The notes: a model not told the origin generated them from the sequence alone. DNA of 46,810 bases from Anaeromyces robustus (GCA_002104895.1 MCFG01000474.1:1-46810); one strand, 5' to 3'. Positions 12,582-23,245 are shown, numbered from the stretch's first letter. Translations and numbers: made by a program.

Positions 12582-13091
12582 TAATTAAATATTAATTTAT
12601 AAATACTTAAACTTACATTAATAATTTTTTTTCTTATATTAAGATTTAATAAATCATAATCATAAATAATTATCACGTTCTATTACATTATTTTTAATTT
12701 CAACGATAAAATTATTTGCTTTATAAATTTTATAACCTAATAATACATATACTGCTTTAATATTATTACTTAAATATTCTATAAGATTAAACTTAAAAAA
12801 TTCACACATAATATAATATTGTTATTTAGGAAGTGTTAAACATAAATTAATATATAATACATCAGGTCTTAATCTAATATTAGTATAAAATTCTTTTATA
12901 ATATTTTGTTTAGCTTTAGTTTCATATAAATTATTTAAAGGAATATCATTGATCAGTATTAACCTAATATCTTTAAATTTTTTGTTTTTAAATTCCTTAA
13001 ATAAATAATTAATGTAATATTTATTTTCAAATTGATTTGATATATGATCTATCATTTTTTTATTATTATTTTCAAAATCTTCCCAACTCAT
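12581..13091 (-). pseudogene. Uracil-DNA-glycosylase-like protein, broken by a stop and a frameshift
   Basis: An ATG at 13091 opens 89 codons to a TAA at 12822. The same frame continues without another stop through MCEFFKFNLIEYLSNNIKA to about 12670, where a shift of frame continues (IIYDYDLLNLNIRKKI) to 12581. Read as one gene it shows, in order, features that match family-1 uracil-DNA glycosylases: an N-terminal SWEDF; FKDIRLILINDIP, where the family has a hydrophobic strand and then the GQDPY water-activating loop (only Asp and a Pro kept); VLYINLCLTLP, like the family's VLLLNxxLT strand; and FNLIEYLSNNIKAVYVLLG, like the WxxFT...VFLLWG segment. The HPSP loop is not visible and the region after the Asp is shortened, so it was probably not a normal glycosylase even before breaking. 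The match is from family knowledge, not a search. It is divergent from the capping enzyme gene. Confidence 0.4.
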
Positions 13092-13491
13092 TTTTAATTA
13101 AATATTAAAATATTATTTTTTTTTTTTTAACTAGAATTAACTATAAAATTATTCAATATATATTACATTAAAGAAAATATAAATAAATACAGAAAATATA
13201 AATAAATATAAGTAATAAAAAGATACAAGAAATAAATAATACAGTAAATACGATTAATATTTAATTTAGTAAAATTTTTGTTAAAATTTTGTCATATTGT
13301 AATTTATTAATTATAATTAGTAGTAAATAAGAAAGTGGTTTATTACATGTAATACATATGTGTTTTATCAATTTTTTGATAATAATAAACAAATAATATT
13401 TTCAGTTATATTATTATTAACTTAATAACAATGTTATTTTAATATAATAATTTAAATTAAAAAATAAATAAAATTTAATTTATTTAAAACA
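13092..13491. promoter_or_regulatory. Divergent intergenic region between the two island genes
   Basis: This 400-bp A/T spacer separates the minus-strand glycosylase-like gene (start 13091) from the plus-strand capping enzyme gene (start 13492). Both promoters must lie here. I see no motif I can name; in particular there is no clear ATNTGA box of the type used by yeast cytoplasmic linear plasmids just before the 13492 ATG. Confidence 0.4.
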
Positions 13492-15390
13492 ATGGTAATA
13501 GAAATCGATATATTAAAAAATATTTTAACAAATATTTTTACAGATATAAGTATAATAAATGTAGATAATATTGAATTAGAATTTAGATTAAAAAAACATT
13601 ACAGAAATAAAGAATTAATTAAAAATTTTATTAATAAACATAAACAACATTTTACTATTTATGAATATAGTGATTTTATTGTTAAAGAAAAAAATATAAT
13701 TTATAGAAAAAGAAATAATAAAATTATTAATAAAGAATTAGTTAATTTTATTAATATTATACCTTTTAAAATAGTACTATCAATCGAACATGATATAGAT
13801 AATTTTCCTAACAATAATAATATTCAAGAATTTAAACATATAAGATATTCTTTATTTAGAGATTACTATAGAATAGATATTACTGATGATAAGCAATTTG
13901 AAATTGAAATATTAAACTTCGATATTAATTTAATAGATAAAATAATTGATAGTATTATAGATATTTTAAATTATTTTGATGTTATTGATATTAATACTTA
14001 TTTAAATAATTTTAATTTTCAAAAACCTATAACTCCTTTTATAGATGATTTACTAGAAATTAACAAAGGTTTTTATATAACTAATAAAATAGATGGTATA
14101 AGAAAACTTTTAATTATTACAAGCAATGCATTATATAGTTATGATAATATTATGACTAAAATATCTAATTGTAATTCCAATGATATAATAATATGTGATT
14201 GTGAATTTTATAATAATAGTTATTATTGCTTTGATATTATTTATTTTAATAAAGATTTAAGAAAATATAAATATAAAAAACGAATAGAATATTTTAGTAA
14301 ATTACCTGAATTTCTTGTAGATAATATATTAATTAAAAAAAATATACAATTAATTTATAATGTTAAAGATATTTTAAATTATATTAAAAAAAATAATAAT
14401 TTAATTTTAATAGATGGATTCATACTTACTTATAAAAATAGTAATTATTTCGATAATTTAGTGTATAAAATAAAATATTCATATAAAAATACAATAGATG
14501 TTTTTATTAAAAATGGCCAATGTTATCAACAAGATATTGATGGATTATCATTAATTCCTAATATAATATATGATAAAAAATATAATAATAAACTTATTGA
14601 AGTATTATTAAAATCTGTAAATAATAAATATTATGGTATAAGTATTAAGGAACGTTCTGATAAAGTAAAACCTAATTTTAAATATACTATCAATAGTATA
14701 ATCAGTGCTATTAATTATGGATTAGATACAAATATATTTACTAATAATTCAAGTTTATTATTACGTAGATGTCATAATTTTTTTAAACAAAAAATATTAT
14801 CAAATTGTATTAACGAAATAGAAAATCCTACTTTAATAGATATTGGTTCTGGTAATGGTGCTGATATAGGGAAATGGATAGGTTTTAAAAAAATAACAAT
14901 TATAGAAAAAAATAAAGATAAAATTAATATTATAAATAATAGATTAAGAAATAATTATAATTATTTAAGTAATAAAATAAAAATCTTGAATATTGATTTT
15001 TTAAATTATGATGATATTTCTACAAATTACATTACATCATTTTTTATGTTAAATGATATTAAAGATAAAAATATATTAAATAATTTTATTAAAATAATGT
15101 GTAATAAATCATTAAATAAATGTTTTATAATATTTTTGGATTATGATAAAATTACTAGTAACATTTATACTAAGGGAATTAAATTAATAAAATATAATGA
15201 ATATACTGAAACAACTATTTATAATAAACAATTTATAAAATATATAGATTATCATATTTCCGGTACATACTTAATAAATTTATTAATTTCTTTAAATAAG
15301 CAACCTGTAATTAAACCTTTAGATAATTTTGATATATTATTACCAACTCAAAAGTTATACAATTCTTATTTTAGTTTATTAATATTTTAA
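13492..15390 (+). CDS. Viral-type trifunctional mRNA capping enzyme
   Basis: One intronless 632-codon ORF carries all three capping activities in the order used by large DNA viruses and cytoplasmic linear plasmids. Residues 27-32 (IELEFR) and 136-140 (FEIEI) are the ExExR and ExE metal-binding strands of a tunnel-type RNA 5'-triphosphatase. Residues 199-204 (KIDGIR) are guanylyltransferase motif I with K199 as the GMP-lysine. D236/E238 (motif III), CFDIIYF 246-252 (IIIa), LIDGF 306-310 (IV), YKIKYS 325-330 (V) and RSDKVKPN 388-395 complete that domain. LIDIGSGNGADIGKW 448-462 is the SAM-binding motif of the guanine-N7 methyltransferase, with E472 as likely ribose ligand. Cellular fungi encode these as separate, unlike proteins, so this gene is foreign: NCLDV or linear virus-like element. 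It is near the plasmid enzymes in length and shorter than pox/asfar-type enzymes. No stop or frameshift interrupts it, in contrast to its neighbours. Confidence 0.88.
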   Translation: MVIEIDILKNILTNIFTDISIINVDNIELEFRLKKHYRNKELIKNFINKHKQHFTIYEYSDFIVKEKNIIYRKRNNKIINKELVNFINIIPFKIVLSIEHDIDNFPNNNNIQEFKHIRYSLFRDYYRIDITDDKQFEIEILNFDINLIDKIIDSIIDILNYFDVIDINTYLNNFNFQKPITPFIDDLLEINKGFYITNKIDGIRKLLIITSNALYSYDNIMTKISNCNSNDIIICDCEFYNNSYYCFDIIYFNKDLRKYKYKKRIEYFSKLPEFLVDNILIKKNIQLIYNVKDILNYIKKNNNLILIDGFILTYKNSNYFDNLVYKIKYSYKNTIDVFIKNGQCYQQDIDGLSLIPNIIYDKKYNNKLIEVLLKSVNNKYYGISIKERSDKVKPNFKYTINSIISAINYGLDTNIFTNNSSLLLRRCHNFFKQKILSNCINEIENPTLIDIGSGNGADIGKWIGFKKITIIEKNKDKINIINNRLRNNYNYLSNKIKILNIDFLNYDDISTNYITSFFMLNDIKDKNILNNFIKIMCNKSLNKCFIIFLDYDKITSNIYTKGIKLIKYNEYTETTIYNKQFIKYIDYHISGTYLINLLISLNKQPVIKPLDNFDILLPTQKLYNSYFSLLIF

Positions 15391-15613
15391 ATAGATATAT
15401 TTTAAAAAAAAATTATACTTTTTTTTTTTTTAAAGAATTAATAATATACAATTCATATTTTAGTTTATTAATATTTTAAATATATATATTTTAAAAATTA
15501 TACTTTTTTTTTTTTTTTAAAGAATTAATAATATACAATTCATATTTTAGTTTATTAATATTTTAAATATATATATTTTAAAAATTATACTTTTTTTTTT
15601 TAAAGAATTAATA
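15361..15613 (+). repeat. Three tandem copies (~88 bp) of the capping-gene 3' end
   Basis: The unit starts AATTCTTATTTTAG (last codons of the capping gene), runs through its stop and a T-rich stretch, and ends TAAAGAATTAATAATATAC. It repeats at 15450 and 15538, differing mainly in T-run length and one early base (AATTCTT against AATTCAT). The first copy contains the real stop codon at 15388-15390. The duplication therefore happened after the gene arrived and did not change the protein. Confidence 0.85.
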
Positions 15614-15634
15614 GTATTTTCTTTAACTTGATCA

Positions 15635-15679
15635 AATATGAATTACAAGAATATTCTATAATATTCTTGTATTCATATT
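15635..15679 (+). terminator. Long hairpin downstream of the capping enzyme
   Basis: The arms 15635-15655 and 15660-15679 pair over about 20 bp with one bulged T and a 4-base loop (CTAT). The arms include ACAAGAATATT/AATATTCTTGT, so this is not merely an AT run. It lies between two plus-strand island genes. In some giant viruses transcripts end at such intergenic hairpins, but calling it a terminator is inference. Confidence 0.5.
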
Positions 15680-15828
15680 GTAGTATTTTTATAATTAAAT
15701 TTATAAAATACATGAAAAAAATTTTTTTAATAATATATGAGAAGAGTACTATTGAATCATATAATAAAATATGAAACAATAAAAGATGATTTTTTTTTTT
15801 TTCTTTTTTTTTTTTTTATTTAAATATT

Positions 15829-15871
15829 TATATACTTTTATAAATATATAAATATTATTTATAAAAGTATT
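15829..15871 (+). repeat. Second hairpin before the acidic-tail ORF
   Basis: ATACTTTTATAAAT near 15831-15844 is the inverse of ATTTATAAAAGTAT near 15856-15869, a 14-bp stem with a loop of about 11 bases. It sits between poly(T) runs in the 600-bp spacer 15391-16002, which otherwise holds the tandem repeats and no coding signal. Confidence 0.5.
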
Positions 15872-16002
15872 TTTTTTTTTTTATTTTTTTTTTTTTTTTA
15901 ATAATTATTAGTATTTTTTAAAATCATTTTTAAAAAAAAAATATATATATATATATAGTTATATAAACTGATTATTTATAAATATATATAAAAGGATAAC
16001 AC

Positions 16003-16467
16003 ATGGAAGATATAACTTATATTTCGGTTAATAATTGGTTTGAAAGCCGCGATTATCCACCAACTGAAAATTTTATAAAGTGGTTGAGTGATGATACGAA
16101 TCAAACATTCCAAAATGACGAGTGGGCAAAAGAAAATAAATTATGTATTTATTATGGTATCATAGATATGAGTCATAATTATACTATCTCGGCGTCAAGA
16201 GAATGGGTTGAAAAGAATTGTCCAGAACTACTGACTGATAAAGAGTATACGTATGAACTTGGAGGTAACGAATATAAAAATAAATATTCTGATTTTGTTT
16301 ATCATCCAAAAGAAGGAAAAACTGAACCAGATTGCGATCGATTTAATATGCCGTTTAGAAAGTATTGCGAAGAAAATTTCGGCTCTAAATATTACGAAAC
16401 AAATTATTGGGATGATGACGATGATGACGACGATAATGAAGAATCCGAAAAAGAAAATATTGAGTAA
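16003..16467 (+). CDS. 154-residue ORF with acidic tail, unknown function
   Basis: The gene is intronless and starts at an ATG following AAAAGGATAACAC. The protein begins MEDITYISVNNWFESRDYPP, is rich in Trp, Tyr and charged residues over the first 130 residues (IKWL, NEWAKENKLCIYYGIIDMS, SREWVEKNCPELL) and ends in a run of eight Asp followed by Glu/Lys. There is no signal peptide or membrane segment. I do not recognise a family. The globular part has the feel of small bacterial or phage proteins, and transfer from rumen bacteria into anaerobic fungi is well known, but this is only an impression. Its base composition is clearly less AT-rich than the capping gene (codons such as GGC, GCG, GAC occur), which suggests a different origin or age. 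A hairpin starts three bases after the stop. Confidence 0.7.
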   Translation: MEDITYISVNNWFESRDYPPTENFIKWLSDDTNQTFQNDEWAKENKLCIYYGIIDMSHNYTISASREWVEKNCPELLTDKEYTYELGGNEYKNKYSDFVYHPKEGKTEPDCDRFNMPFRKYCEENFGSKYYETNYWDDDDDDDDNEESEKENIE

Positions 16468-16469
16468 AA

Positions 16470-16508
16470 CATTGTTTACTAAATGGTATATACTTTAAGT
16501 AAACAATG
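16470..16508 (+). terminator. Hairpin directly after the acidic-tail ORF
   Basis: CATTGTTTACT (16470-16480) is exactly inverse to AGTAAACAATG (16498-16508), giving an 11-bp stem and 17-base loop that begins 3 bases after the stop codon. No T-run of bacterial type follows at once. Its position resembles the hairpins after the other island genes. Confidence 0.55.
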
Positions 16509-16633
16509 CATCTATAGATGTAACCTATCAATTTTTTTCAAAATTACAAATAAGTTTTAATATTTATGAAAGTCATTTGGAATATGAATACACAGAATGG
16601 AAATTTTATTATCATTATTATTATTATATTTAA
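16499..16633 (+). pseudogene. Possible coding fossil downstream of the acidic-tail ORF
   Basis: This frame reads 44 codons without a start (VNNASIDVTYQFFSKLQISF then NIYESHLEYEYTEWKF) before running into a TAT repeat and TAA. Composition is protein-like and less AT-rich than the flanks. It could be the decayed end of another island gene, or chance. Confidence 0.2.
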
Positions 16634-17118
16634 ATATTGATAATGATAATTTATTTTATAACAAATAAAATTTTAATATATTATATAATTATATATTTTT
16701 ATAATATATTTAAAATATATATAATATAAAATGATTTTGAAAACTTTTATAATTAATTTTAAAATGTTTGTTTTAACAGTGAAAAATATAATTTATATAT
16801 TATAAAATTATAGTTTTTTTAATAGTAAATACGATTTACTAATATTTTTAAAATTATAAATAATATTATTATTTATTGTATTAATTATTATAATATTTTT
16901 TAATATAATATATATTATTATATTTAAAACAATTTTATATAATCAATAAACATTGATGAAACATACATTGGATATTTTTTTGTAAAAAAAAAAATAATAA
17001 TAATTTAATAAATCAATTAAAAAGTAAAAAATAAATAACCATAATGATAATAATTCACACTATTATCAAAACAATAAATAAAATTTTTAATATTATTTCG
17101 AAATATAATAAATAATTA

Positions 17119-17201
17119 ATGTTAAAATTAGATTTCATAATTAAAATGTTAAAATTAGATTTCATAATTAAAATGTTAAAAATTAGATTTCATAATTAAA
17201 A
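17119..17201. repeat. Three tandem copies of a 27-28-bp unit
   Basis: The unit ATGTTAAAATTAGATTTCAT plus AATTAAA occurs at 17119, 17146 and 17173; the third has one extra A. No gene overlaps. Confidence 0.8.
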
Positions 17202-19742
17202 ATGTATATGTATATATATATAATATATATAAAATTTTAATATGTTTTTGTAATGTTTTCAATATGAATAAATCAGTTATTAATGTAATTTTCAAAAGCT
17301 TTTCTCTAGGTCCTAATTGAATAGAACAATAATTCAAAAAGATTACTATAAATAATTTCTCTATCTTTCATTATAAAAAAAAAATTTTATTAGTTTAAAT
17401 TCTTTTTTTTTTTTTTTTTTTCAATTTATTATAAATATTAATAAAAAATTATTTCAAGAAACAATATTCTATTGATACTGTATATATCAAACATAGTTAA
17501 TATTAAAGTATCATTAATACTTTTGTTTAAAAAAAAAAATAAAAAAAAAAATATAAATTAAAATATAAAATATTAGAAAACAATTAAAATAATAATAATG
17601 AATAAACTATAAATAAAAGAATTTTTTCAATTCTTGTGAAAATAATATATAAAGATATATAATATATTAAAAATTTTTTGTTTATCTATATTTAAAAATA
17701 AAATAGAAAACACCTTAACCTAATAAAAAATCTATAAATGAAATTGATAACATTAATAATAAATAATTAATTAATTAATTAATTAATTAATAATATTATT
17801 AAAATAAATGTAAAATATAGATCTTAATTAGCTTAATGAAAAAGCAACCTTAAAAACCATTAAATAATAACATAAATTGAAAAAACTATAGTTCTTATCT
17901 AATAATATTAAAATAAACTTTTATCATTTTATGTAATAATAAAAAGTATTAAGTTCTCGATAATAACTTAAATATAAAAATATAAAAAAAGGTTATTCAT
18001 AAAATAATAATAATAAATAAATAAATAAATTAATAAATAAATAATTTTAACACTTAATAACTAAATTTTACACATAATATTTTGAGTATAACTTTTATTT
18101 TGTATTTATACTACCATCAAAATATATATATATATGTATATATATTTGTTTTTTAATGAATCATATATATGTAAACTTGTATTTATCATAAATATAGTAG
18201 TAATAAATACATAATTTAAATATAATCCTTTATTATATTTATTTTATTATATTATTATTAATTAAATAAAAGAAAATCTTTTCAACAAATATTTTTGAAT
18301 ATACAAAAAAAAAATCAATTACAACCATGTAATATAATTATTTAAATAATAGAATTATACATATTATATAAACTTTATTAATTTTTTACATTAATGAAAG
18401 GTAAAAAATTATATTTTTAAATAAATCATTATTTTTTTTAATTACAAAAAAAAAAGTTACTTTAATAATTAAATGAATGAATAGATAAATTGATAGATAG
18501 ATAGATAGATAATATTTTTTTCATATAATCTTGGAAATTGAATTAAAATACAAAATATTAATATAAATATATTAATAATATCTTGATATTATTTTATCTT
18601 TTTTTTTAAAAAAAATTGTTATAATATATATTATTTATTCATAAATTTAACAGTATATAAAAATATTTTAGTTATTAAAAAAATTATACAACTTATTGAA
18701 ATCAATTAATAATTGTAATAATTATACATATAATGATATTAAAATTTTTACTAAGAAAATATTTAAGCAGTAATTAAAACAAAATAAATATTACTTAACA
18801 ATAAAAATTAACAATAAATATAAAGAAAAAAAATAAAAACTATTGTAACCTTTGAATCTGTCTAAATTTCTGATATTTATTTAATAAAAACAATACCCAG
18901 AAAATATTTCTTATTCTTGAAAAAAATATTTTTTGAATTTTATAATGAATTAGGTTTATACTCTTTATAATTCTTTTTTTTTTTTTTTTTAATAAATATA
19001 ATAATAAATAAAAATTATATATAAATTAGTTGTAGATAAAAATATAAAAAGTATATAAACCTGAAAGAAAATATTTGAACTTTATAATATAATTAATTAG
19101 GTTTATACTTATTAAAGTCAAAATCTTTTTTTATTTATAATACAGTTAATTGGATTTATATTTTTTATTCCGTAAATAAAAATGTTTAATAATTATTCCA
19201 AAAATAGTACATACTATTTTATGTAAAATATTTAATTCTTTTTAAAAAAATTTTTTTTAAAATAAATAATTATGATAAGAATAATTCTTACTTTCCATGA
19301 TATATCATATTAATTTTATTAAAAAATATAAATAAAAATAAAAATAAAACTATGTATTTTAAATGACTTTACTGAATGACTTCTTTTATATTTATTTTAA
19401 AAATAATATATCAATTATTTAATTTATTCAAATATAAAACATATTTTCTTTTTCTTTTTTTTTTTTTTTAATTTGGCAATAAAAAATATTTTATATATGA
19501 AGTGAAAAAAAAATTATTGATAAGAAACTTTATTGATAATATACAACATAGGATAAAATAAATATTTATCCTCAGTTATATTATTTGAAAAATTATTAAA
19601 TATCTATTAAAATTTTAATTAGTATATCTATTATAATTTTAATTAATAAAATTTTCTAATTCTGTATTATTATAAAACAATATATTAATTAATAATAAGA
19701 ATAATAATTTAATTTAAATAAATAATATTTAAAAAGAAAAAG

Positions 19743-19791
<49 letters not shown>

Positions 19792-21477
19792 AAATTAATA
19801 AAATAAAATAAAAAAAATCTAAATATATTTATTATATTTAATAATATTACCTTATTTAATAAAAAAAAAATTTCTTTCTCTACAGTATTAAGTATTTTTT
19901 GTAGTACAATCCTACAATAATTAGCTAATAATTAAATAATATCTGAATTTAAATTATGATTTTATTATTATTATTAATTAAAGTTTAGTATTGTCACGTG
20001 ATATATATATTAAATTCGGAATTTAAAAATAAAAAAAATTTTTTTTTATTTTAGTATAATAATAATAATTAATTATATTTAATATAATTTCTAATATATT
20101 AAATACTATTTTACAAAACCTATTTTTTTGTTAATTACTTTAAATTATTTATTAAATTTAACATATTAAATTTTAACTAATAATATTTCAATAAAAAATT
20201 TTTTTTTTTTATCTTTTATTAATGTAAATTTGTAATTTATCAAATATGATTTATAATTTATATAGCATATCAAATAACCATTAAAGAAAAAAAAGAATTT
20301 ACATTCATATATTAAATTTCAACAAATAATTTTTTTCAGTTTTTCTTTAAGTATTTTTTTAAAAAAACAAATAAATAAACATTATTTTTTTTTATTAATT
20401 ATGATTTTTATGTATTTTTATGTATGTTCATTTAATATTTTTTATTTTACATTTTTGGTAATAACTTTTTTTAACTTTTTAATATTTAATATTTAATTTT
20501 AATTAAAACTATGAAATAAAAAAAAAAAAAGAAAAAGATATTAATACTTATTAAACTTCTCATACATTTAAATAATATAAACTAATTATTGAAATATAAA
20601 AAATTTTTTCTTTTACGTATTTATTTATATATATAATAATAACTTATAGTTGATATATTTTATAATTACTATATTTTTTATTAGTTTCTTCTTTATAATT
20701 ATTCTTATTATCATATTACATAATTATATATTTATTTATTTATTTGTTTTTTTTTTTTTATTCTTATGTATATATACTGTATATATACACATACACCTTA
20801 TAAATGATAATTATTAAATAGTTAATTTCTTATTCGTTCATTTTTGTTTATTAAAAAAAAAAATTTTTTTTTTTAATTAAAAAAAATAAATAAACACATA
20901 TATTTAAAATATAATTTTTTTTTTATTTTTAATAAATAAATGTTAATATAACATTTAAATAAAAAAAAAAAAAAGATCCCAAAATTAATAAAACCACGCG
21001 AAAAAAAATTGAATAAAAAATGAACAAATGAAAAAAAAGTAAAAAAAAAATATATTAAGAAATTGAGTTTTGTTTTGTTTTGTTTTGTTTTTTCTTTTAA
21101 TATAAAAAATTAATTTTAACATTTTAAATACACTAGCAAATCATCATAAAATATGATTTTGAATTCACCTATAATCTATCACTTGTATATATGTATAATA
21201 ACTAATTAAATATATAACTTATCCATCAACTTTTAATAAAATATATAATATATATATATTTATGTATATGTATATTAACACATTTTGCATACTATATTAT
21301 TAATATTTTAAATTGTTTATGCTTTAATATTTATTAAAAAATCTTTTTTATTAACCAAAATAAATAAAATAAAATAAAATAAAATAAAATAAAATAAAAT
21401 AAAACATATATAAATATATATAGATATACTTTTTTTTTTTTTTTCATATAATAATTTTTTATTTTATATATATATTC

Positions 21478-21548
21478 TTTTTTTTTTTTTTGGTTTTTTT
21501 TTTTTTGGTTTTTTTTTTTTTGGTTTTTTTTTTTTTTTTTTTTTTGGT
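21478..21548. repeat. T-rich minisatellite, GG every ~14 bases
   Basis: Runs of 12 or more T separated by GG repeat at least four times. It lies in the 3' flank region of the NF-YA gene. Confidence 0.75.
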
Positions 21549-22109
21549 TTGTTGTTTTTTTGTTTTTTGTTATTTTTTTTATTTCAAATATTTCTATAGT
21601 AAAAATAAAAAAAATTAAAAAAATAAAAATATAAGAATTTAATTATATTATTGAAAAAAAAAATATTGAGTTAAATAAATTAATAATAATATATTTAACT
21701 AGAAAAAAAAAAAAAAAAAAAAAAAAAAGAAATAAAAAAAAATAAAAATGAAAAAAAAAAAATTAAAAAAATAAAAATAAAAAGATAATAATTAAATAAA
21801 AATTATATAAATATATATATTATCAATTCATTTAAATTTTTTTTTAAAAAAAATGTATAGTAACATAAATAAATAGTGTGTATTTTTAAAATAAAAAGTA
21901 TTTAAAATTATTAAAATAAAAAAAAAAAAAAAAAAAAAAAAAGATAATTTTATATTATTTTCATAATAAATTTAATTAATAATATAAAATAAAATAAAAA
22001 AAAAAGATTTAATAATATGAATAAAATTCATAATTATTTTATATTTAAAATTTATACAAAATTATGAAATATTTAAAAAGCATGTATATTATATATTTTT
22101 AGTATTTAT

Positions 22110-23245
22110 CTATTGTGTAGTTGGTTGAGTCATCACACTTTGATTTAAAATTTGATGAGAAAGTTGTGCTGCTTGTGAATTAACTTGTTGAACATTAGCT
22201 GTATTTATAATATTTAAATTTTGATTTATATTTTGAGCATTTACTTGTGTTGTAGCTTGTTGTTGTGTTTGTTGGGTTTGTTGGGTTTGTTGTGTTTGTT
22301 GGGTTTGTTGGGTTTGTTGGGTTTGTTGAGTTTGTTGATTTTGTTGTTGCTGTTGTTGTTGTTGTTGTTGCTTTAAAGCCATATCAGCTAATTCCTTAGA
22401 AGATAAGAAACGACCACCTGGACCACGTGGACGTTTCATAGCATGCTTATGACGAGATTCATGTAAATAACCCTACAAATTAAATTAAATTAAATTAAAT
22501 TATAATTTTTTAAAAATATTATTTAGTTACTTGGATATTTTTTATTTTTTTTTTATTTTTTATTTTTATATTTTTGTTTATTTTTTTTTATTATTGCTAT
22601 TATTATTATTAAAATACATACCTTAACCTTCTTTGGATTCTTATTATAAGCTTCCCATTTAGTTCTAGCTTCTCTTCTTTTTAAAATTCTATGATATTGT
22701 TTAGCATTAACATAAAGTGGTTCTTCACCAGTATTTTGAACTACGCCAGCAGCTGAAGCACCTCCAACACTAGCTGCTGCTGCTGCTGCCATTAATTGAG
22801 AATTATTTGGGAATACTGCTGCAACAGCTGCTGCTGCTGCGGCTATAGCTTCTGGAGATTGAGATGGAGAAGTAGCTCCAGCTTGTTGATTTCCTTGTAA
22901 TCCAAATGGGGCAACATGATTTTGAGAAGATTGTAATAACTTTTATATATTGTTAATTTATTTAAAATATTTATAATTTTTATCATGTACAATATAAAAA
23001 AAACATACATAAAATAATTAATTCTACATTTTAAAACGAGCAATTTATAATATATATTTGAAATTCATTTATACTAAATAATTATATATATAACTTACGA
23101 CATTATTATATGGATATAATTGTTGGAAAACTTGAGCATATTGACTGAGATCATTACTTGTGGCAGCTGCACTAGTAGTATTTCCAGCCATCGTTGAGGA
23201 TGTTCCTCCAGCACCTTGAACAGAAGCAGCTTGAACAGCGTCCAT
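22110..23245 (-). CDS. HAP2: CCAAT-binding factor subunit A (NF-YA / HAP2), 3 exons
   Basis: The spliced product is 275 residues. Exons are 23245-23099 (49 codons), 22939-22622 (106 codons) and 22472-22110 (120 codons plus stop). All junctions are phase 0 with donors GTC|GTAAGT and AAG|GTATGT and AG acceptors. Exon 2 ends with EEPLYVNAKQYHRILKRREAR (about residues 121-141), the NF-YB/NF-YC binding helix and the start of the DNA-contact region. Exon 3 begins GYLHESRHKHAMKRPRGPGG, the helix that binds the CCAAT minor groove. The N-terminus is Ala/Gln/Ser-rich and the C-terminus carries about 11 Gln and then QTQ repeats, as is usual for the activation domains of this family. The protein works in the nucleus as the sequence-specific subunit of the trimeric NF-Y/HAP complex. 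An intron splits the conserved core exactly between its two halves. Confidence 0.95.

Larger units (their letters stand above)
16634..22109. other. Gene-free AT-rich intergenic region
   Basis: No coding or RNA gene is visible in 5.5 kb. Contents: three tandem ~27-bp copies of ATGTTAAAATTAGATTTCAT... (17119-17201), TTAA/AAAT runs (17766-17790), a GATA microsatellite near 18493-18512, a 46-base poly(A) near 19742-19787, a GTTTT array (21068-21090), an AAAAT array (21362-21404) and a T-rich minisatellite with GG every 14 bases (21478-21548). The stretch next to 22110 is the 3' flank of the NF-YA gene. Confidence 0.65.

Noticed and set aside
17820-17870. Mitochondrial-tRNA-like stretch (AGATCTTAATTAGCTTAATG)
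   Set aside because: It does not fold into a full cloverleaf by eye and lacks a T-arm motif.
22843-23043. 66-codon minus-strand ORF
   Set aside because: It overlaps the first NF-YA intron and exon 2 in another frame; the spliced NF-YA model explains the region.
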